From: Nitrobacteraceae bacterium AZCC 1564
GTDB lineage: Bacteria > Pseudomonadota > Alphaproteobacteria > Rhizobiales > Xanthobacteraceae
DNA: 64,000 nt
Direction of reading: 5' to 3'
NCBI GenBank assembly: GCA_036924835.1
Contig: JBAGRR010000001.1
Span: 2,867,001-2,931,000, forward strand
Shown in pieces: positions 1-10,187 of the stretch. The notes beneath the pieces are model-generated. The model did no database searches. It had not been told where the DNA came from and saw only the letters and a program-made list of their open reading frames with translations. The translations under genes and the position numbers were made by a program. Numbering within the stretch: the stretch's first letter is position 1; the number at the start of each line of letters is the position of its first letter.

Positions 1-911
1 CGGCCAACGTCAATCTACTGAAAGTGATCCTGACGCAGTCCGGCGTGAATCCCGACAGTGTGCAGACCGTTCAGTTCAGCACCACCGGCTTTGCTGAAGC
101 TATCAAAACCGAAAAGATCGACGCATTTCTCGCCGTCGGGCCGCTCAACAGCAAAATCACTTCGGATGCCATTGCTGCCACGGCAAAGGACAAGAAGATC
201 ACTTTCCTGTCGATCGACACGGCAGACGCGATCGCTCAGAAATATCCGGCCTATGATTCCGGCGAAATTCCTGCCGGAACGTTCGGTGCAAACCCAGCGC
301 GCCCGGACGACAAGATCGATACCATCACGTTCGCACACCACATCGTCGCGCGCAGCTCGCTGTCAGAGGCAACAGTTGGCGCGCTCACGCGTCAATTGTT
401 CGCGATCCGCCAAAGCATCCAGAACGAATTCCCGCTCTCTGCGAAACTTGAAACGCCCGACACAGACAAGGACGCGGCCATCCCCGCGCACCCCGGCGCA
501 GCCGCCTATGTCGACGGTGACGAAAAAACCTTCCTCGACAAATACAGCGACTACATCTGGGGTAGCCTGATGGCGCTGTCGGCACTCGGCTCGGCGGGCG
601 CCTGGTTCGCGAGCTATCTGCGCAAGGATGATCGCGTCACGAATTCCTCGCTGCGTGAGCGCTTGTTGGAAATGCTCACAGCCGCACGCAAGTCCACTTC
701 GATGGAAGAATTGGACGCGATGCAGGCCGAAGCCGACGAGATCATGACCAATACCCTGCACTGCTTCGAGGATGGCGCGATTGAAGAGGGGTCGTTGACC
801 GCATTCAGCATCGCGCTGGAGCAGTTCCACAACGCGGTGGCCGACCGGAAGGCATTCCTGCTGCAAATGCCAGAACCTCCGACCCGCGCGCCCCGGCCCC
901 ACGTGGCCTAA
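1..911 (+). CDS. TAXI-family TRAP solute-binding protein, C-terminal part (5' end outside window)
   Basis: The reading frame is open from the left edge, so the true start lies upstream. A GTG at 24 is only an internal codon. About 300 residues are visible. The sequence resembles the C-terminal lobe of TAXI (TRAP-associated extracytoplasmic immunogenic) binding proteins, which capture small organic acids or amino acids in the periplasm. After the lobe comes a hydrophobic segment at about residues 176-199 of the visible part (YIWGSLMALSALGSAGAW), then a charged cytoplasmic-looking tail of about 95 residues with coiled-coil character. A C-terminal anchor plus tail is not the classic soluble TAXI layout, so a membrane-tethered sensor or adaptor is possible. 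No TRAP permease is visible next to it. The family call is fairly secure. The ligand is unknown. Confidence 0.75.
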   Translation, partial: ANVNLLKVILTQSGVNPDSVQTVQFSTTGFAEAIKTEKIDAFLAVGPLNSKITSDAIAATAKDKKITFLSIDTADAIAQKYPAYDSGEIPAGTFGANPARPDDKIDTITFAHHIVARSSLSEATVGALTRQLFAIRQSIQNEFPLSAKLETPDTDKDAAIPAHPGAAAYVDGDEKTFLDKYSDYIWGSLMALSALGSAGAWFASYLRKDDRVTNSSLRERLLEMLTAARKSTSMEELDAMQAEADEIMTNTLHCFEDGAIEEGSLTAFSIALEQFHNAVADRKAFLLQMPEPPTRAPRPHVA

Positions 912-994
912 AGCTTTACAACGATCACACGGCGCCAGACGACCCATATCGCTTGCCGATATGTTTTATGCATTTTTCTCTGAGATCGTTTCGC

Positions 995-1070
995 CAAGTG
1001 TCCTGAATCCGAAGTTCGCCTCATAATGCAGCGCATCCCATAGCGAACTTCGGATTCAAAAGGACACTAG
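995..1070. repeat. CNNG-ended bulged palindrome, type A (GTGTCC arms)
   Basis: A 76-bp inverted repeat. The left arm is AGTGTCC then GAATCCGAAGTTCG. The right arm is CGAACTTCGGATTC, AAA, then GGACACTAG. The ends are CAAG and CTAG. It sits 84 bp after the TAXI gene stop and could act as a terminator. It is joined by a 13-nt linker (CAAACCTATGATT) to the next palindrome. Confidence 0.9.
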
Positions 1071-1083
1071 CAAACCTATGATT

Positions 1084-1162
1084 CTAGTGTGGTTTAGGGT
1101 TCAGAAGTTCGCTTGAAGGACGCGCGGAGAAAATGAGGCGAACTTCTGAACCACCACACTAG
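1084..1162. repeat. CNNG-ended bulged palindrome, type B (GTGTGGT arms)
   Basis: A 79-bp inverted repeat with CTAG at both ends. The left arm is GTGTGGTTTAGGGTTCAG then AAGTTCGC. The right arm is GCGAACTT then CTGAACCACCACAC. The left arm carries extra T/A bases that form a bulge. The loop contains GGACGCGCGG. It forms a tandem pair with the preceding type A element. Confidence 0.9.
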
Positions 1163-1258
1163 CTGTCACATAACCTTCCTTATTCTGTCAGGCACGCGCT
1201 GCATGGTGCCGCCCTCTGAGCCATGGGCCGGGTTAGACATCTGCTTTTGGAGGCTTTC

Positions 1259-2818
1259 GTGACCCTTCGCATCTCTCGCCGACGCTTTTTGACAACCGCT
1301 GCCGCGGGCGGCATTACCGCGGCAAGTGGCTTCGCCATGCCCTCCCTCAGCCGCGCGGCGGATCGCCCGATGGTTTCGCATGGTGTGCAATCAGGCGACG
1401 TCAACGTCGATGGCGGCGTCGTATGGGCGCGCGCCGATCGACCGGCGCAACTGATGGTCGAGGTCTCGACGACCGAATCGTTCAAGGATGCCCGCGCGCT
1501 GCCGCCGATCAACGCGCTGCCGGAAAACGATTTCACCGCCAAGATGCTGATCGAGGATCTGCCGTCCGATCAGACGATTTTCTACCGCGCCCGCTTCCGC
1601 GATCTGTCCCACATCAACATCGTCGGTGAGCCCGTCGTCGGCCGTTTCCGCACCGCCCCGGCAAGCCGCCGCGACGTGTCGTTCGTCTGGGGCGGCGATG
1701 TCGCCGGGCAGGGCTGGGGCATCAACCCCGATGATGGCGGCATGGTCACCTTCGCGTCGATGCGAAAGCACAATCCTGACTTCCTGATTCATTCCGGCGA
1801 TACGATTTATGCCGATGGCGTGATTCCATCCGAAGTCAAACTCGCCAACGGCAAAATCTGGAAGAACATCACCATTCCAGAGAAAGCGAAGGTCGCCGAA
1901 ACGCTGGACGAATACCGCGCCGCGCACAAATACAACTTCCTCGACGACAACGTTCGCGCATTTAACGCCGAGGTCCCGATCTTCGTGCAGTGGGACGATC
2001 ACGAGGTCACCAACAACTGGTCGTTGTCGAAGCAACTGCCCGCTGCGTACAAGGAACGTGACATCACCCTGCTCGCGGCGCGCGCGGCAAAAGCGTTCCA
2101 CGAAATGTATCCGATGCGGGAAAGCATCGTCGAACCCGGCCGCATCTACCGGACCATCAATTACGGCCCGCATGTTGACGTGTTCATGCTGGACGAGCGC
2201 AGCTATCGCGGCCCCAACGGCGAGAACCAGCAGACCAGCTACGGTCCGGATGCTTATTTCATCGGACCGGAACAGCTGGCGTGGCTCAAGCGCGAACTGC
2301 TGAAGTCGAAAGCGACCTGGAAGGTGATCGCATCCGACATGCCGCTCAGCATCATCGTTTATGACGATGCCACCGCAAAAAAAGGCTCCGAGGCCATCGC
2401 CCAGGGCGACGGCCCGGTACGCGGACGCGAGTTCGAGATCGCCGACCTGTTGCGATTCATCAAGACTGCCGGCATCCGCAATACGGTGTGGCTGACCGCC
2501 GACGTCCACTACACCGCCGCGAACTACTACAACCCCGATAAAGCCCAGTTTCAGGACTTTGAGCCGTGCTGGGAGTTCGTTTCCGGCCCCTTCCATGCCG
2601 GAACTTTCGGCCCGGGGGCGATGGACAACACATTCGGCCCGGAGGTGCGGTTCGTGAAGGCCCCGGGGGCTGATCGCCAGAACCTGCCGCCGTCCGAGGG
2701 GATGCAGTTCTTCGGCCATGTCAAAATCGAGGGGGCGACCGGACAAATGACCGTGACCCTCCGCGATAGGGCCGATACCGCCCTTTGGTCGATCACCCTT
2801 GACCCCAAAATGGGCTAA
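1259..2818 (+). CDS. phoD: PhoD-like alkaline phosphatase D, Tat-exported
   Basis: Predicted periplasmic phosphomonoesterase or phosphodiesterase of the PhoD metallophosphatase family. I chose the GTG at 1259 because GGAGG at 1249-1253 sits 5 nt upstream; an in-frame ATG at 1223 lacks such a site. The product is 519 aa. It opens with a twin-arginine signal (SRRRFLTT, residues about 5-12) and an Ala-rich h-region. The PhoD N-terminal domain (SHGVQSGDVNVDGGVVWAR) follows. Metal-binding motifs are visible: HSGDTIYADG, QWDDHEVTNNW at about residue 245, and WLTADVHYTAA at about residue 410. The length fits the family. It appears monocistronic, with palindromes on both sides. PhoD usually uses Fe and Ca and belongs to phosphate starvation, but no Pho box was identified here. 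Confidence 0.9.
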   Translation: MTLRISRRRFLTTAAAGGITAASGFAMPSLSRAADRPMVSHGVQSGDVNVDGGVVWARADRPAQLMVEVSTTESFKDARALPPINALPENDFTAKMLIEDLPSDQTIFYRARFRDLSHINIVGEPVVGRFRTAPASRRDVSFVWGGDVAGQGWGINPDDGGMVTFASMRKHNPDFLIHSGDTIYADGVIPSEVKLANGKIWKNITIPEKAKVAETLDEYRAAHKYNFLDDNVRAFNAEVPIFVQWDDHEVTNNWSLSKQLPAAYKERDITLLAARAAKAFHEMYPMRESIVEPGRIYRTINYGPHVDVFMLDERSYRGPNGENQQTSYGPDAYFIGPEQLAWLKRELLKSKATWKVIASDMPLSIIVYDDATAKKGSEAIAQGDGPVRGREFEIADLLRFIKTAGIRNTVWLTADVHYTAANYYNPDKAQFQDFEPCWEFVSGPFHAGTFGPGAMDNTFGPEVRFVKAPGADRQNLPPSEGMQFFGHVKIEGATGQMTVTLRDRADTALWSITLDPKMG

Positions 2819-2819
2819 C

Positions 2820-2896
2820 CAAGTGTCCCGGTTCTAACGTTCGCATCACTTTGCAGCACTCTCGTTTGCGAACGTTAGAACCAGGAGGGACACTAG
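2820..2896. repeat. CNNG-ended bulged palindrome, type A with AACGTTCGC core
   Basis: A 77-bp inverted repeat starting 2 nt after the phoD stop codon. The arms are AGTGTCCC, GGTTCTAACGTTCGCA and the complementary TGCGAACGTTAGAACC, then GGGACACTAG. The ends are CAAG and CTAG. It probably terminates phoD transcription. A 13-nt linker (CAACTCCATGAAG) leads to the next element. Confidence 0.88.
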
Positions 2897-2945
2897 CAAC
2901 TCCATGAAGCTAGTGCGCTTTTGGATTTGACGTTCGTACTGAGGA

Positions 2946-3024
2946 CTAGTGTGGTGTCTCGCAATTGTCGACCTGTCTTGCAGCTCGCCTCTTATCGGCA
3001 ATTGCGAGGCAGAAGCCACACTAG
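2946..3024. repeat. Nested palindrome, type B with TCGCAATTGC core
   Basis: A 79-bp element with CTAG at both ends, lying inside the loop of the type E element. The arms are GTGTGG, TGTCTCGCAATTG and the complementary CAATTGCGAG, then GCCACAC. A close relative lies at 30248-30325. A 13-nt linker (CACCTTGATTTTG) joins it to the next nested element. Confidence 0.88.
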
Positions 3025-3037
3025 CACCTTGATTTTG

Positions 3038-3111
3038 CTAGTGTCCTTTCGTCTCCGAATACCGTGCGAGCGCGCTGCAAACCGGTCGGTTGTTCGGAGA
3101 CGGGACACTAG
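3038..3111. repeat. Nested palindrome, type A with TCTCCGAAT core
   Basis: A 74-bp element with CTAG at both ends. The arms are GTGTCC, TTT bulge, CGTCTCCGAA and the complementary TTCGGAGACG, then GGACAC. A close relative at 30160-30234 carries the bulge on the other arm, so the two copies have opposite orientation. Confidence 0.88.
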
Positions 3112-3163
3112 CCGCAATGCTGGTACGAACGTCAAATCCAGCGCACTAGTCACCGAATGTGCA

Positions 3164-3191
3164 TTGTTTTCCGGCGATTTCTGACTATATT
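3164..3191 (+). promoter_or_regulatory. Possible sigma70-type promoter for typA
   Basis: TTGTTT and TATATT are separated by 16 nt and lie about 175 bp upstream of typA, just after the nested palindromes. The match is partial and there is no other support. Confidence 0.3.
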
Positions 3192-3211
3192 GCGCCGCAA
3201 CGCGTCCGAGT

Positions 3212-3240
3212 ACCCGGTCCCTTTTGGGCCGGGTTTGCTT
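3212..3240 (+). terminator. Terminator-like hairpin in the typA leader
   Basis: ACCCGG and CCGGGT pair around a short loop, followed by a T-rich run (TTTGCTTTT). It lies about 125 nt upstream of the typA start. It may be an attenuator-like element or the end of an upstream transcript. Confidence 0.4.
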
Positions 3241-3365
3241 TTGCAGGGTTTGCCCCAGCGCGTTTTTAGACGAGGCGATATCGGCCCGCGTCATCGAGCG
3301 CAAGCCGGAGCCTTTGTTGAACCCGCTTAAAGGGCACCCGGACCGTTAAACCAGAAGAAGATCCC

Positions 3366-5189
<1,824 letters not shown>

Positions 5190-5222
5190 CGCTTTCAACA
5201 ATCTGTCATCAGAGAAACAAAT

Positions 5223-5247
5223 GGCCGGGCTCGTCCCGGCCGTTTTT
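5223..5247 (+). terminator. Rho-independent terminator after typA
   Basis: GGCCGGG-CTCGT-CCCGGCC stem loop followed by GTTTTT. A near-identical hairpin follows acsA at 35850. Confidence 0.88.
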
Positions 5248-5353
5248 CATTAAGTACCTGGTAAAGAAGGATGAAGTTCGATCACAACGCAGGACATGAC
5301 GAGTGGTGTTGAGTCCGCCATAATGTCAGTCGCCTTCAACGTTGAATGACTGT

Positions 5354-6604
5354 ATGACCGCCGCCATGTCTCTTCCTTCTCACGTCGACGTCGCGATTAT
5401 CGGAGCCGGCGCGGCAGGCCTTGCGGCTGCACGTACTCTGGAAAATTCGAGTCTCTCCGTATTGATTCTCGAAGCACGCGATCGGATCGGGGGCCGCAGT
5501 CATACGACCATTCTCGAAAACGACATCGTTTTCGATGTCGGCTGCGAATGGCTGCATTCTGCGAACAAGAATTCCTTCGTGCCGATCGCAAATGAACTCG
5601 GATTCGTCATCGACAAGACGCGTCCGCGCTGGCGTGAACAGAGCCTCAATCTGGGCTTCCCACCGGAGCAGCGCGATGAGTTCCTGAAGGCGATGGATGA
5701 ATTCGACGCCCGTGTCGAGGCCGCATCTGATCTGCCGGAAGACACGGCCGCAAGCAAATGGTTAGAGCCGGGCAATCGCTGGAACGCGCAGATCGATGCC
5801 ATCAGTACATACATCAACGGCTGCGAGCTCGACCAGGTTTCGACCTACGACTTCGATGCTTATGAAGATAGCGGCGAGAACTGGCGGCTGAGCAAAGGCT
5901 ACGGCGCGCTAATCGCGGCCTATGGCGCGCCTTGCAAGGTCGCGCTCAATACACAGGTCACGTCGATTGATCATTCCGCCCCGCGCATCAGGATCGAGAC
6001 TTCGCGCGGGATACTGACCGCTGACAAGATCATCGTTACAGCACCGACCGATCTGATTGCGAATGAATCAATCCGTTTTCATCCCGCCCTTCCTGAAAAG
6101 GTCGCAGCGGCGGCAGGCCTGCCACTCGGCCTTGCCGACAAGGTGATGCTGGCATTGGACGATCCGGAAGCGCTGCCGCGCGACGGGCATCTCTATGGCG
6201 CGGTCGATCGCACAGCTACCGGCAGCTATCACCTGCGGCCGCTAGGGCTGCCCTGCGTTGCCGGCTTCTTCGGCGGCACGTTCGCGCGCCAGCTTGAAGA
6301 CGCGGGCGAAGGCGCACTCGCAGCGCAGGCGATCGATGAACTTGTCGCGCTGATCGGCGCCGATTTTCGCAAGAAAGTCAGGCCCATCGGAGAATCACGC
6401 TGGGCGCATGATCCATTTGCACGCGGTTCTTATTCGCATGCGCTGCCAGGGCATGCCGATGATCGCGCCAAGCTGGCTGTGCCGATCGATGGGCGCCTGT
6501 TCTTCGCAGGCGAGGCAACGTCACCGAATTTCTTCACCACCGCCCATGGCGCGCAGGAAAGCGGCGTACGCGCGGCAAAGGAAGTGCTGGCGCGCTGGAT
6601 TTGA
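5354..6604 (+). CDS. Flavin monoamine oxidase family protein
   Basis: FAD-dependent amine oxidoreductase that would oxidise a primary or secondary amine to an imine. The N-terminal dinucleotide-binding motif (VAIIGAGAAGLAAARTLE) is followed by an acidic residue and LEARDRIGGR. The C-terminal FAD motif is LFFAGEATSPNFFTTAHGAQ. The product is 416 aa from the ATG at 5354. ATG 5366 is equally plausible, and a TTG at 5342 is less likely; no strong ribosome site decides. The stop TGA lies inside the left arm of a palindrome (6587-6665), so the last residues (ARWI) are encoded by repeat DNA. The substrate cannot be predicted. Confidence 0.85.
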   Translation: MTAAMSLPSHVDVAIIGAGAAGLAAARTLENSSLSVLILEARDRIGGRSHTTILENDIVFDVGCEWLHSANKNSFVPIANELGFVIDKTRPRWREQSLNLGFPPEQRDEFLKAMDEFDARVEAASDLPEDTAASKWLEPGNRWNAQIDAISTYINGCELDQVSTYDFDAYEDSGENWRLSKGYGALIAAYGAPCKVALNTQVTSIDHSAPRIRIETSRGILTADKIIVTAPTDLIANESIRFHPALPEKVAAAAGLPLGLADKVMLALDDPEALPRDGHLYGAVDRTATGSYHLRPLGLPCVAGFFGGTFARQLEDAGEGALAAQAIDELVALIGADFRKKVRPIGESRWAHDPFARGSYSHALPGHADDRAKLAVPIDGRLFFAGEATSPNFFTTAHGAQESGVRAAKEVLARWI

Positions 6605-6665
6605 CGTTCGTACCAGCATTGCGGCGAGTCCTCAGTACGAAGGCCAAATCCAAAAAGCGCACCAG
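6587..6665. repeat. Type E palindrome, uninterrupted (empty-site relative of 2910-3149)
   Basis: A 79-bp inverted repeat with arms GATTTGACGTTCGTAC and GTACGAAGGCCAAATC, and complementary ends CTGG and CCAG. The loop CAGCATTGCGGCGAGTCCTC is the intact form of the loop split at 2946-3111. It overlaps the 3' end of the amine oxidase gene and includes its stop codon. Confidence 0.85.
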
Positions 6666-6682
6666 CTCCTCAGCTACTATCG

Positions 6683-7598
6683 TCACCGCCGTTTCGCGAT
6701 GCTTCGATCCTGTCCCATGGGCGACTGAACATTCAGTCCCGATGCGTTCAGGAGAAGAGACGAAAGCAAACCTTCCTCTTTGCTTTCCGCCAACCAGTGT
6801 CCCTCATTGCCGAAGGGCGGCAGCACGCGAAAATCCACTTTGCCGCCAGCGTCGCGAAATGCATCGGCCATGCGCTGGGAAAAGGCTGGCGGGAAATAGG
6901 AATCATTCTCCGCCACCAGCCACGTCACCGGGACACGCGCCCCCTCACCAAAGCTGCCCGCAGCTTCGAGTAACCGCTCAGGCGCACAGATGTTGCCGGC
7001 ACGATCATTGGCGCGTCCGCCGCGCCCAGGTGCGAACACGATGATAGCGGAAATGCTTTTCGGATCCTGCTCCGCGAGAAACAATGCACCCAGCCCGCCG
7101 GCAGAATGGCCGGCAACGACCGCGGCATCCTTTCGCACAAACGGTTGTTCGCGCATGTAACGCAGGGCGGCCAAGATCGAATCCCCCGTCGTCTGCGCGG
7201 AAAGCGTGTACTGGGCGTTGTCGCACCCGTTCTGGTCCTCAAGGTATCTTGCCGTGCCCCGGACGCTGCGGAACTAGCACTGCAAAGCCACGCGCCACAA
7301 GGGCGGTTGCAAGCCCGGAATATTCTGGTTGTGGCATTTGTGCGCGCTGCAGCCCGTCCTGCGTCGATGCGTGAGCAATAATCACAAGCCGGAACGGACC
7401 CTGTCCGGCCGGGCGAAACAACACCGATCGCGAAGGTGTGATCAGATCCTGGCTCGGTACCAGCCACTCCTGCCGCCGATTCGGAGATGTCTCGTTATCC
7501 TGTGGCCCGAGTCGTCCCTCAGCCAACGCCGGTACATCGAGCAGAAAACTGATCGATAAAAACAGGGCTATAATCCGCGGGATTTTGATTTTGATCAT
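6683..7598 (-). pseudogene. Frameshifted alpha/beta hydrolase (dienelactone-hydrolase-like, secreted)
   Basis: Two overlapping frames encode one hydrolase. The N-terminal part (7598 down to 7239) has a signal peptide (IIALFLSISFLLDVPALA), the oxyanion region LVIIAHAS and ends LVPQRPGHGKIP then stop. The rest continues in another frame as YLEDQNGCDNAQYTLS and then, from codon ATG 7174, GHSAGGLGALFLAE (nucleophile Ser) and FGNEGHWLAE (catalytic His). Relatives usually read GHG-x-TGG-x-Y here, so a small deletion of a size not divisible by three between GHGK and YLED best explains the break. A sequencing error is the alternative. The reading frames are otherwise intact, so the inactivation would be recent. 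Confidence 0.8.
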
Positions 7599-7766
7599 GC
7601 GGCGCGATGATTACCCACCGCTGCCCGCCGCGCCAACGGCGTTTGCAGGCGATTCTGTCCCTTTTCGAAACAGACGCCGTAACACGTGATGCAAAAAGCT
7701 CACATATTAACTGATAATTAATGATGGACCTTGAAGCGCAGCCCGTGACTTGCTTTGATTGCATCC

Positions 7767-8276
7767 ATGAGCACGATCCTTATCGAGGTCCGACCGGCCA
7801 AAGCGTCAGATGCGTCAGCAATTGCTGCCACGCATGACGAGGCATGGCGTTCCGCCTACCAGGGAATTATCCCCGGCGCCGAACTCGAAAAACTGATTAA
7901 TCGCCGCGGCCCACAGTGGTGGGACAGCGCGATCCGGAAGGGCAGCCGCGTCAGTGTGTTGTCGTTCGGCGACAAGATTGCCGGCTATGCCAACTACGGG
8001 CGTAACCGCGCACGCAGCCTGCACTTCGAAGGCGAAATCTACGAGCTTTACCTGCGGCCTGAGTTCCAGGGTCTCGGCTTCGGTCGTCGCCTGTTTACGG
8101 CGGCAAAGCGCGATTTGGTCCAAAGCGGACTGAAGAGCATGGTCATCTGGGCACTGTCGGACAACGAGCCGGCTGTTGAATTCTACCGGACCCTCGGCGG
8201 GCGCATGGTTGCCCGTTCATCTGAACGATTTGGCGGCAAATCGCTCGATAAGGTCGCTTTCGCCTGGACGGCCTGA
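7767..8276 (+). CDS. GNAT family N-acetyltransferase
   Basis: Predicted acetyl-CoA dependent N-acetyltransferase, 169 aa from ATG 7767. An in-frame TTG at 7755 is a weaker option. The beta1-alpha1 start (EVRPAKASDASAIAATHDEA) and the acetyl-CoA pyrophosphate loop (RPEFQGLGFGRRLFTAA) are typical of GNAT. The C-terminal VEFYRTLGGR motif is also common in the family. The acceptor (small molecule, peptide or ribosomal protein) cannot be told. It precedes ppa but is separated from it by a hairpin terminator. Confidence 0.85.
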   Translation: MSTILIEVRPAKASDASAIAATHDEAWRSAYQGIIPGAELEKLINRRGPQWWDSAIRKGSRVSVLSFGDKIAGYANYGRNRARSLHFEGEIYELYLRPEFQGLGFGRRLFTAAKRDLVQSGLKSMVIWALSDNEPAVEFYRTLGGRMVARSSERFGGKSLDKVAFAWTA

Positions 8277-8296
8277 TACTGCATTCACACTGAACG

Positions 8297-8343
8297 AAAC
8301 TGGTTCCCGCCATGGTGCCGACGCACTTGGCGGGTTCCAGTTT
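8297..8343 (+). terminator. Hairpin terminator between the GNAT gene and ppa
   Basis: AAACTGG-TT-CCCGCCA pairs with TGGCGGG-TT-CCAGTTT around a 15-nt loop, with an internal TT/TT bulge. It lies 20 nt after the GNAT stop. Confidence 0.65.
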
Positions 8344-8373
8344 ATTTGCCTGTAACACATACCAAGGTTTGTC

Positions 8374-8907
8374 ATGCGTATCGACGCAGTTTCTATCGGA
8401 AAGAATCCGCCCAACGACGTCAATGTCATCATCGAGGTTCCGGTCGGCGGTGAGCCGATCAAATACGAACTCGACAAGGAAGCCGGGACGCTGGTGGTGG
8501 ACCGCTTCCTCTACACTGCGATGCGCTATCCGGGGAATTACGGGTTCATTCCGCACACGCTGTCAGATGATGGCGATCCGTGCGACGTGCTGGTGGCCAA
8601 CACCCGCGCCATCGTGCCGGGCGCGGTGATGAGCGTGCGTCCGGTCGGTGTGCTGTTCATGGAAGATGAAGCCGGCGGCGACGAAAAGATCATCGCTGTG
8701 CCGTCGTCCAAGCTCACCCAGCGCTACGACAAGGTGACGAATTACAGCGATCTGCCGGAGATCACGTTGCATCAGATCCAGCACTTCTTTGAGCACTATA
8801 AGGATCTCGAACCCAAGAAGTGGGTGAAGGTGCTGCGCTGGGGCGACGCCGATGAAGCACGCAAGCTAATCCTTGAGGGCATCGAGCGCGCCAAAAAGGC
8901 GAAGTAA
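8374..8907 (+). CDS. ppa: Inorganic pyrophosphatase (family I)
   Basis: Cytoplasmic Mg-dependent enzyme that hydrolyses PPi to 2 Pi and pulls biosynthetic reactions forward. At 177 aa it has the normal bacterial length. The family signature DGDPCDVLV lies at about residues 67-75, preceded by YPGNYGFIP with metal and substrate ligands. KWVKVLRW is near the C-terminus. The start ATG at 8374 is the only sensible one. It is flanked by terminators on both sides, so it is probably a single-gene transcript. Confidence 0.97.
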   Translation: MRIDAVSIGKNPPNDVNVIIEVPVGGEPIKYELDKEAGTLVVDRFLYTAMRYPGNYGFIPHTLSDDGDPCDVLVANTRAIVPGAVMSVRPVGVLFMEDEAGGDEKIIAVPSSKLTQRYDKVTNYSDLPEITLHQIQHFFEHYKDLEPKKWVKVLRWGDADEARKLILEGIERAKKAK

Positions 8908-8922
8908 GACGGAACCAAGATG

Positions 8923-8952
8923 AAGCGGGGTGTCAGACACTCCGCTTTTTTT
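8923..8952. terminator. Bidirectional terminator between ppa and folD
   Basis: AAGCGGGGTGTC and GACACTCCGCTT form a near-perfect stem with a minimal loop and a T7 tract. It lies between convergent ppa and folD, 15 nt from ppa and 8 nt from folD. Confidence 0.88.
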
Positions 8953-8960
8953 CCAGAGAC

Positions 8961-9845
8961 TCAGATGCCCGGCGCAGGCAGACCCTTGATAGCGCAGGCC
9001 GCGCGCAGCGTATTCACCAGCAGGCACGCTACCGTCATCTGCCCGACGCCGCCGGGTACAGGGGTAATAGCGCCCGCAACATCCAGCGCTTCCTGATAGG
9101 CGACGTCGCCGACCAGCCGATTTTTTCCGTCAGCGCCCGGCAAACGATTAATGCCGACATCGATCACGGTCGCGCCAGGCTTGAGCCAGCTTCCCTTGAC
9201 CATTTCAGGCCGGCCGACTGCGGCATAAACAAGATCCGCACGCTGGCAGATGTCGGCAAGATCGCGTGTGCGCGAATGGGCAATCGTCACTGTCGCATTT
9301 TCGTTGAGCAGCAATTGCACCAGCGGGCGCCCGACCAAATTCGACCGCCCGATGATGATGGCATTCATGCCCTCGAGTGAAGCATGCACGGTCTTGGTCA
9401 GAATAATACAGCCTAGCGGCGTACACGGCGTCAGCGCTGGCAGACCGTTGGCAAGGCGGCCGGCATTGACCGGACTCAAGCCATCGACATCCTTGGCAGG
9501 ATCAATGGCATTGATGACAGCCTGAGAATCAAGCCCAGCAGGCAACGGCAATTGCACCAGAATGCCATGCACCATCGGATCGGAATTGAGCTTTGCCACG
9601 AGCGCCATGAGATCGGCCTGCGAGGCGTCGGCCGGAAGCTTGTGCTCGAAGGAGATCATGCCCGCAGCCTCGGTCTGCTTCGCCTTGTTGCGAACGTAGA
9701 CTTCGCTGGCCGGATCGTGACCGACAAGCACCACCGCTAGTCCCGGCGTCAGGCTATGTTCGCTTTTGACACGTGCAACCTCTTCGGCAACGCGCGCGCG
9801 CAAATCAGCAGCAATCACTTTTCCATCGATAATCCGGACCGACAT
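8961..9845 (-). CDS. folD: Bifunctional methylenetetrahydrofolate dehydrogenase / cyclohydrolase
   Basis: Converts 5,10-methylene-THF to 10-formyl-THF in one-carbon metabolism. It is 294 aa with the FolD signatures [16 protein letters not shown] near residues 49-64, [10 protein letters not shown] in the Rossmann domain and [15 protein letters not shown] near the C-terminus. It is the last gene of a yggT-DUF167-folD unit; its ATG overlaps the stop of the DUF167 gene by one base (TGATG), which suggests translational coupling. Confidence 0.97.
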   Translation of the reverse strand: MSVRIIDGKVIAADLRARVAEEVARVKSEHSLTPGLAVVLVGHDPASEVYVRNKAKQTEAAGMISFEHKLPADASQADLMALVAKLNSDPMVHGILVQLPLPAGLDSQAVINAIDPAKDVDGLSPVNAGRLANGLPALTPCTPLGCIILTKTVHASLEGMNAIIIGRSNLVGRPLVQLLLNENATVTIAHSRTRDLADICQRADLVYAAVGRPEMVKGSWLKPGATVIDVGINRLPGADGKNRLVGDVAYQEALDVAGAITPVPGGVGQMTVACLLVNTLRAACAIKGLPAPGI

Positions 9846-10168
9846 CAGCGCTCTTTTTTCTCCGTCAAACTTTGCAGGGCATCGCCCAATTTCTTGGGAT
9901 CGCCATCAATCGCGATCTGCTTGACCCGTGACGTCGCGCCGGACATCACGCGCACATTGCTTTTCGGCACGCGGAGCGCCTTGGCAAGCAGTTCGATCAC
10001 GGCCCGGTTGGCCTCGCCGCCTTCGGCGATAGCGCGGACGCGCACTTTCAGCACGCTGCGTCCATTGGCCAGTGTTTCAATTCCGTCGACCGCGTCCTGA
10101 CCTCCGCGAGGCGTCACCCGTACCGCAACGCTGACGCCGTCAGCAGAAAATCGCCACGGCAGCGTCAA
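9845..10168 (-). CDS. DUF167 (YggU-like) family protein
   Basis: A small cytoplasmic protein of 107 aa. The DUF167 core ([16 protein letters not shown], then [20 protein letters not shown]) is clear. Its biochemical role is not established. It commonly sits beside yggT, as here: 19 nt separate it from yggT and it overlaps folD by one base. The gene is well supported by synteny. Confidence 0.88.
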   Translation of the reverse strand: MTLPWRFSADGVSVAVRVTPRGGQDAVDGIETLANGRSVLKVRVRAIAEGGEANRAVIELLAKALRVPKSNVRVMSGATSRVKQIAIDGDPKKLGDALQSLTEKKER

Positions 10169-10187
10169 GGACGATCCGTCCCGGTCA

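Larger units (their letters stand above)
2910..3149. repeat. Type E palindrome interrupted by two nested palindromes
   Basis: The outer arms are CTAGTGCGCTTTTGGATTTG then ACGTTCGTAC at 2910-2939, and GTACGAACGTCAAATCCAGC then GCACTAG at 3123-3149. The loop between them is split by a 166-bp insert (2946-3111) made of two further palindromes. Removing the insert leaves a loop TGAGGACT..GCCGCAATGCTG. That matches the reverse complement of the uninterrupted relative at 6587-6665, so the nesting is directly supported. Confidence 0.9.

Noticed and set aside
995..1162. Ordinary rho-independent terminators as the full explanation for the palindromes
   Set aside because: They may terminate transcription, but the fixed length, CNNG ends, constant linkers, nesting and lack of T tracts go beyond terminators.
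1391..2746. Long open frame antisense to phoD (about 450 codons)
   Set aside because: It mirrors the codon pattern of the PhoD gene, has no family motifs and no ribosome site. High-GC genes in this window often give such shadows.
3150..3365. Riboswitch in the typA leader
   Set aside because: Only a simple hairpin is visible, with no conserved riboswitch core.
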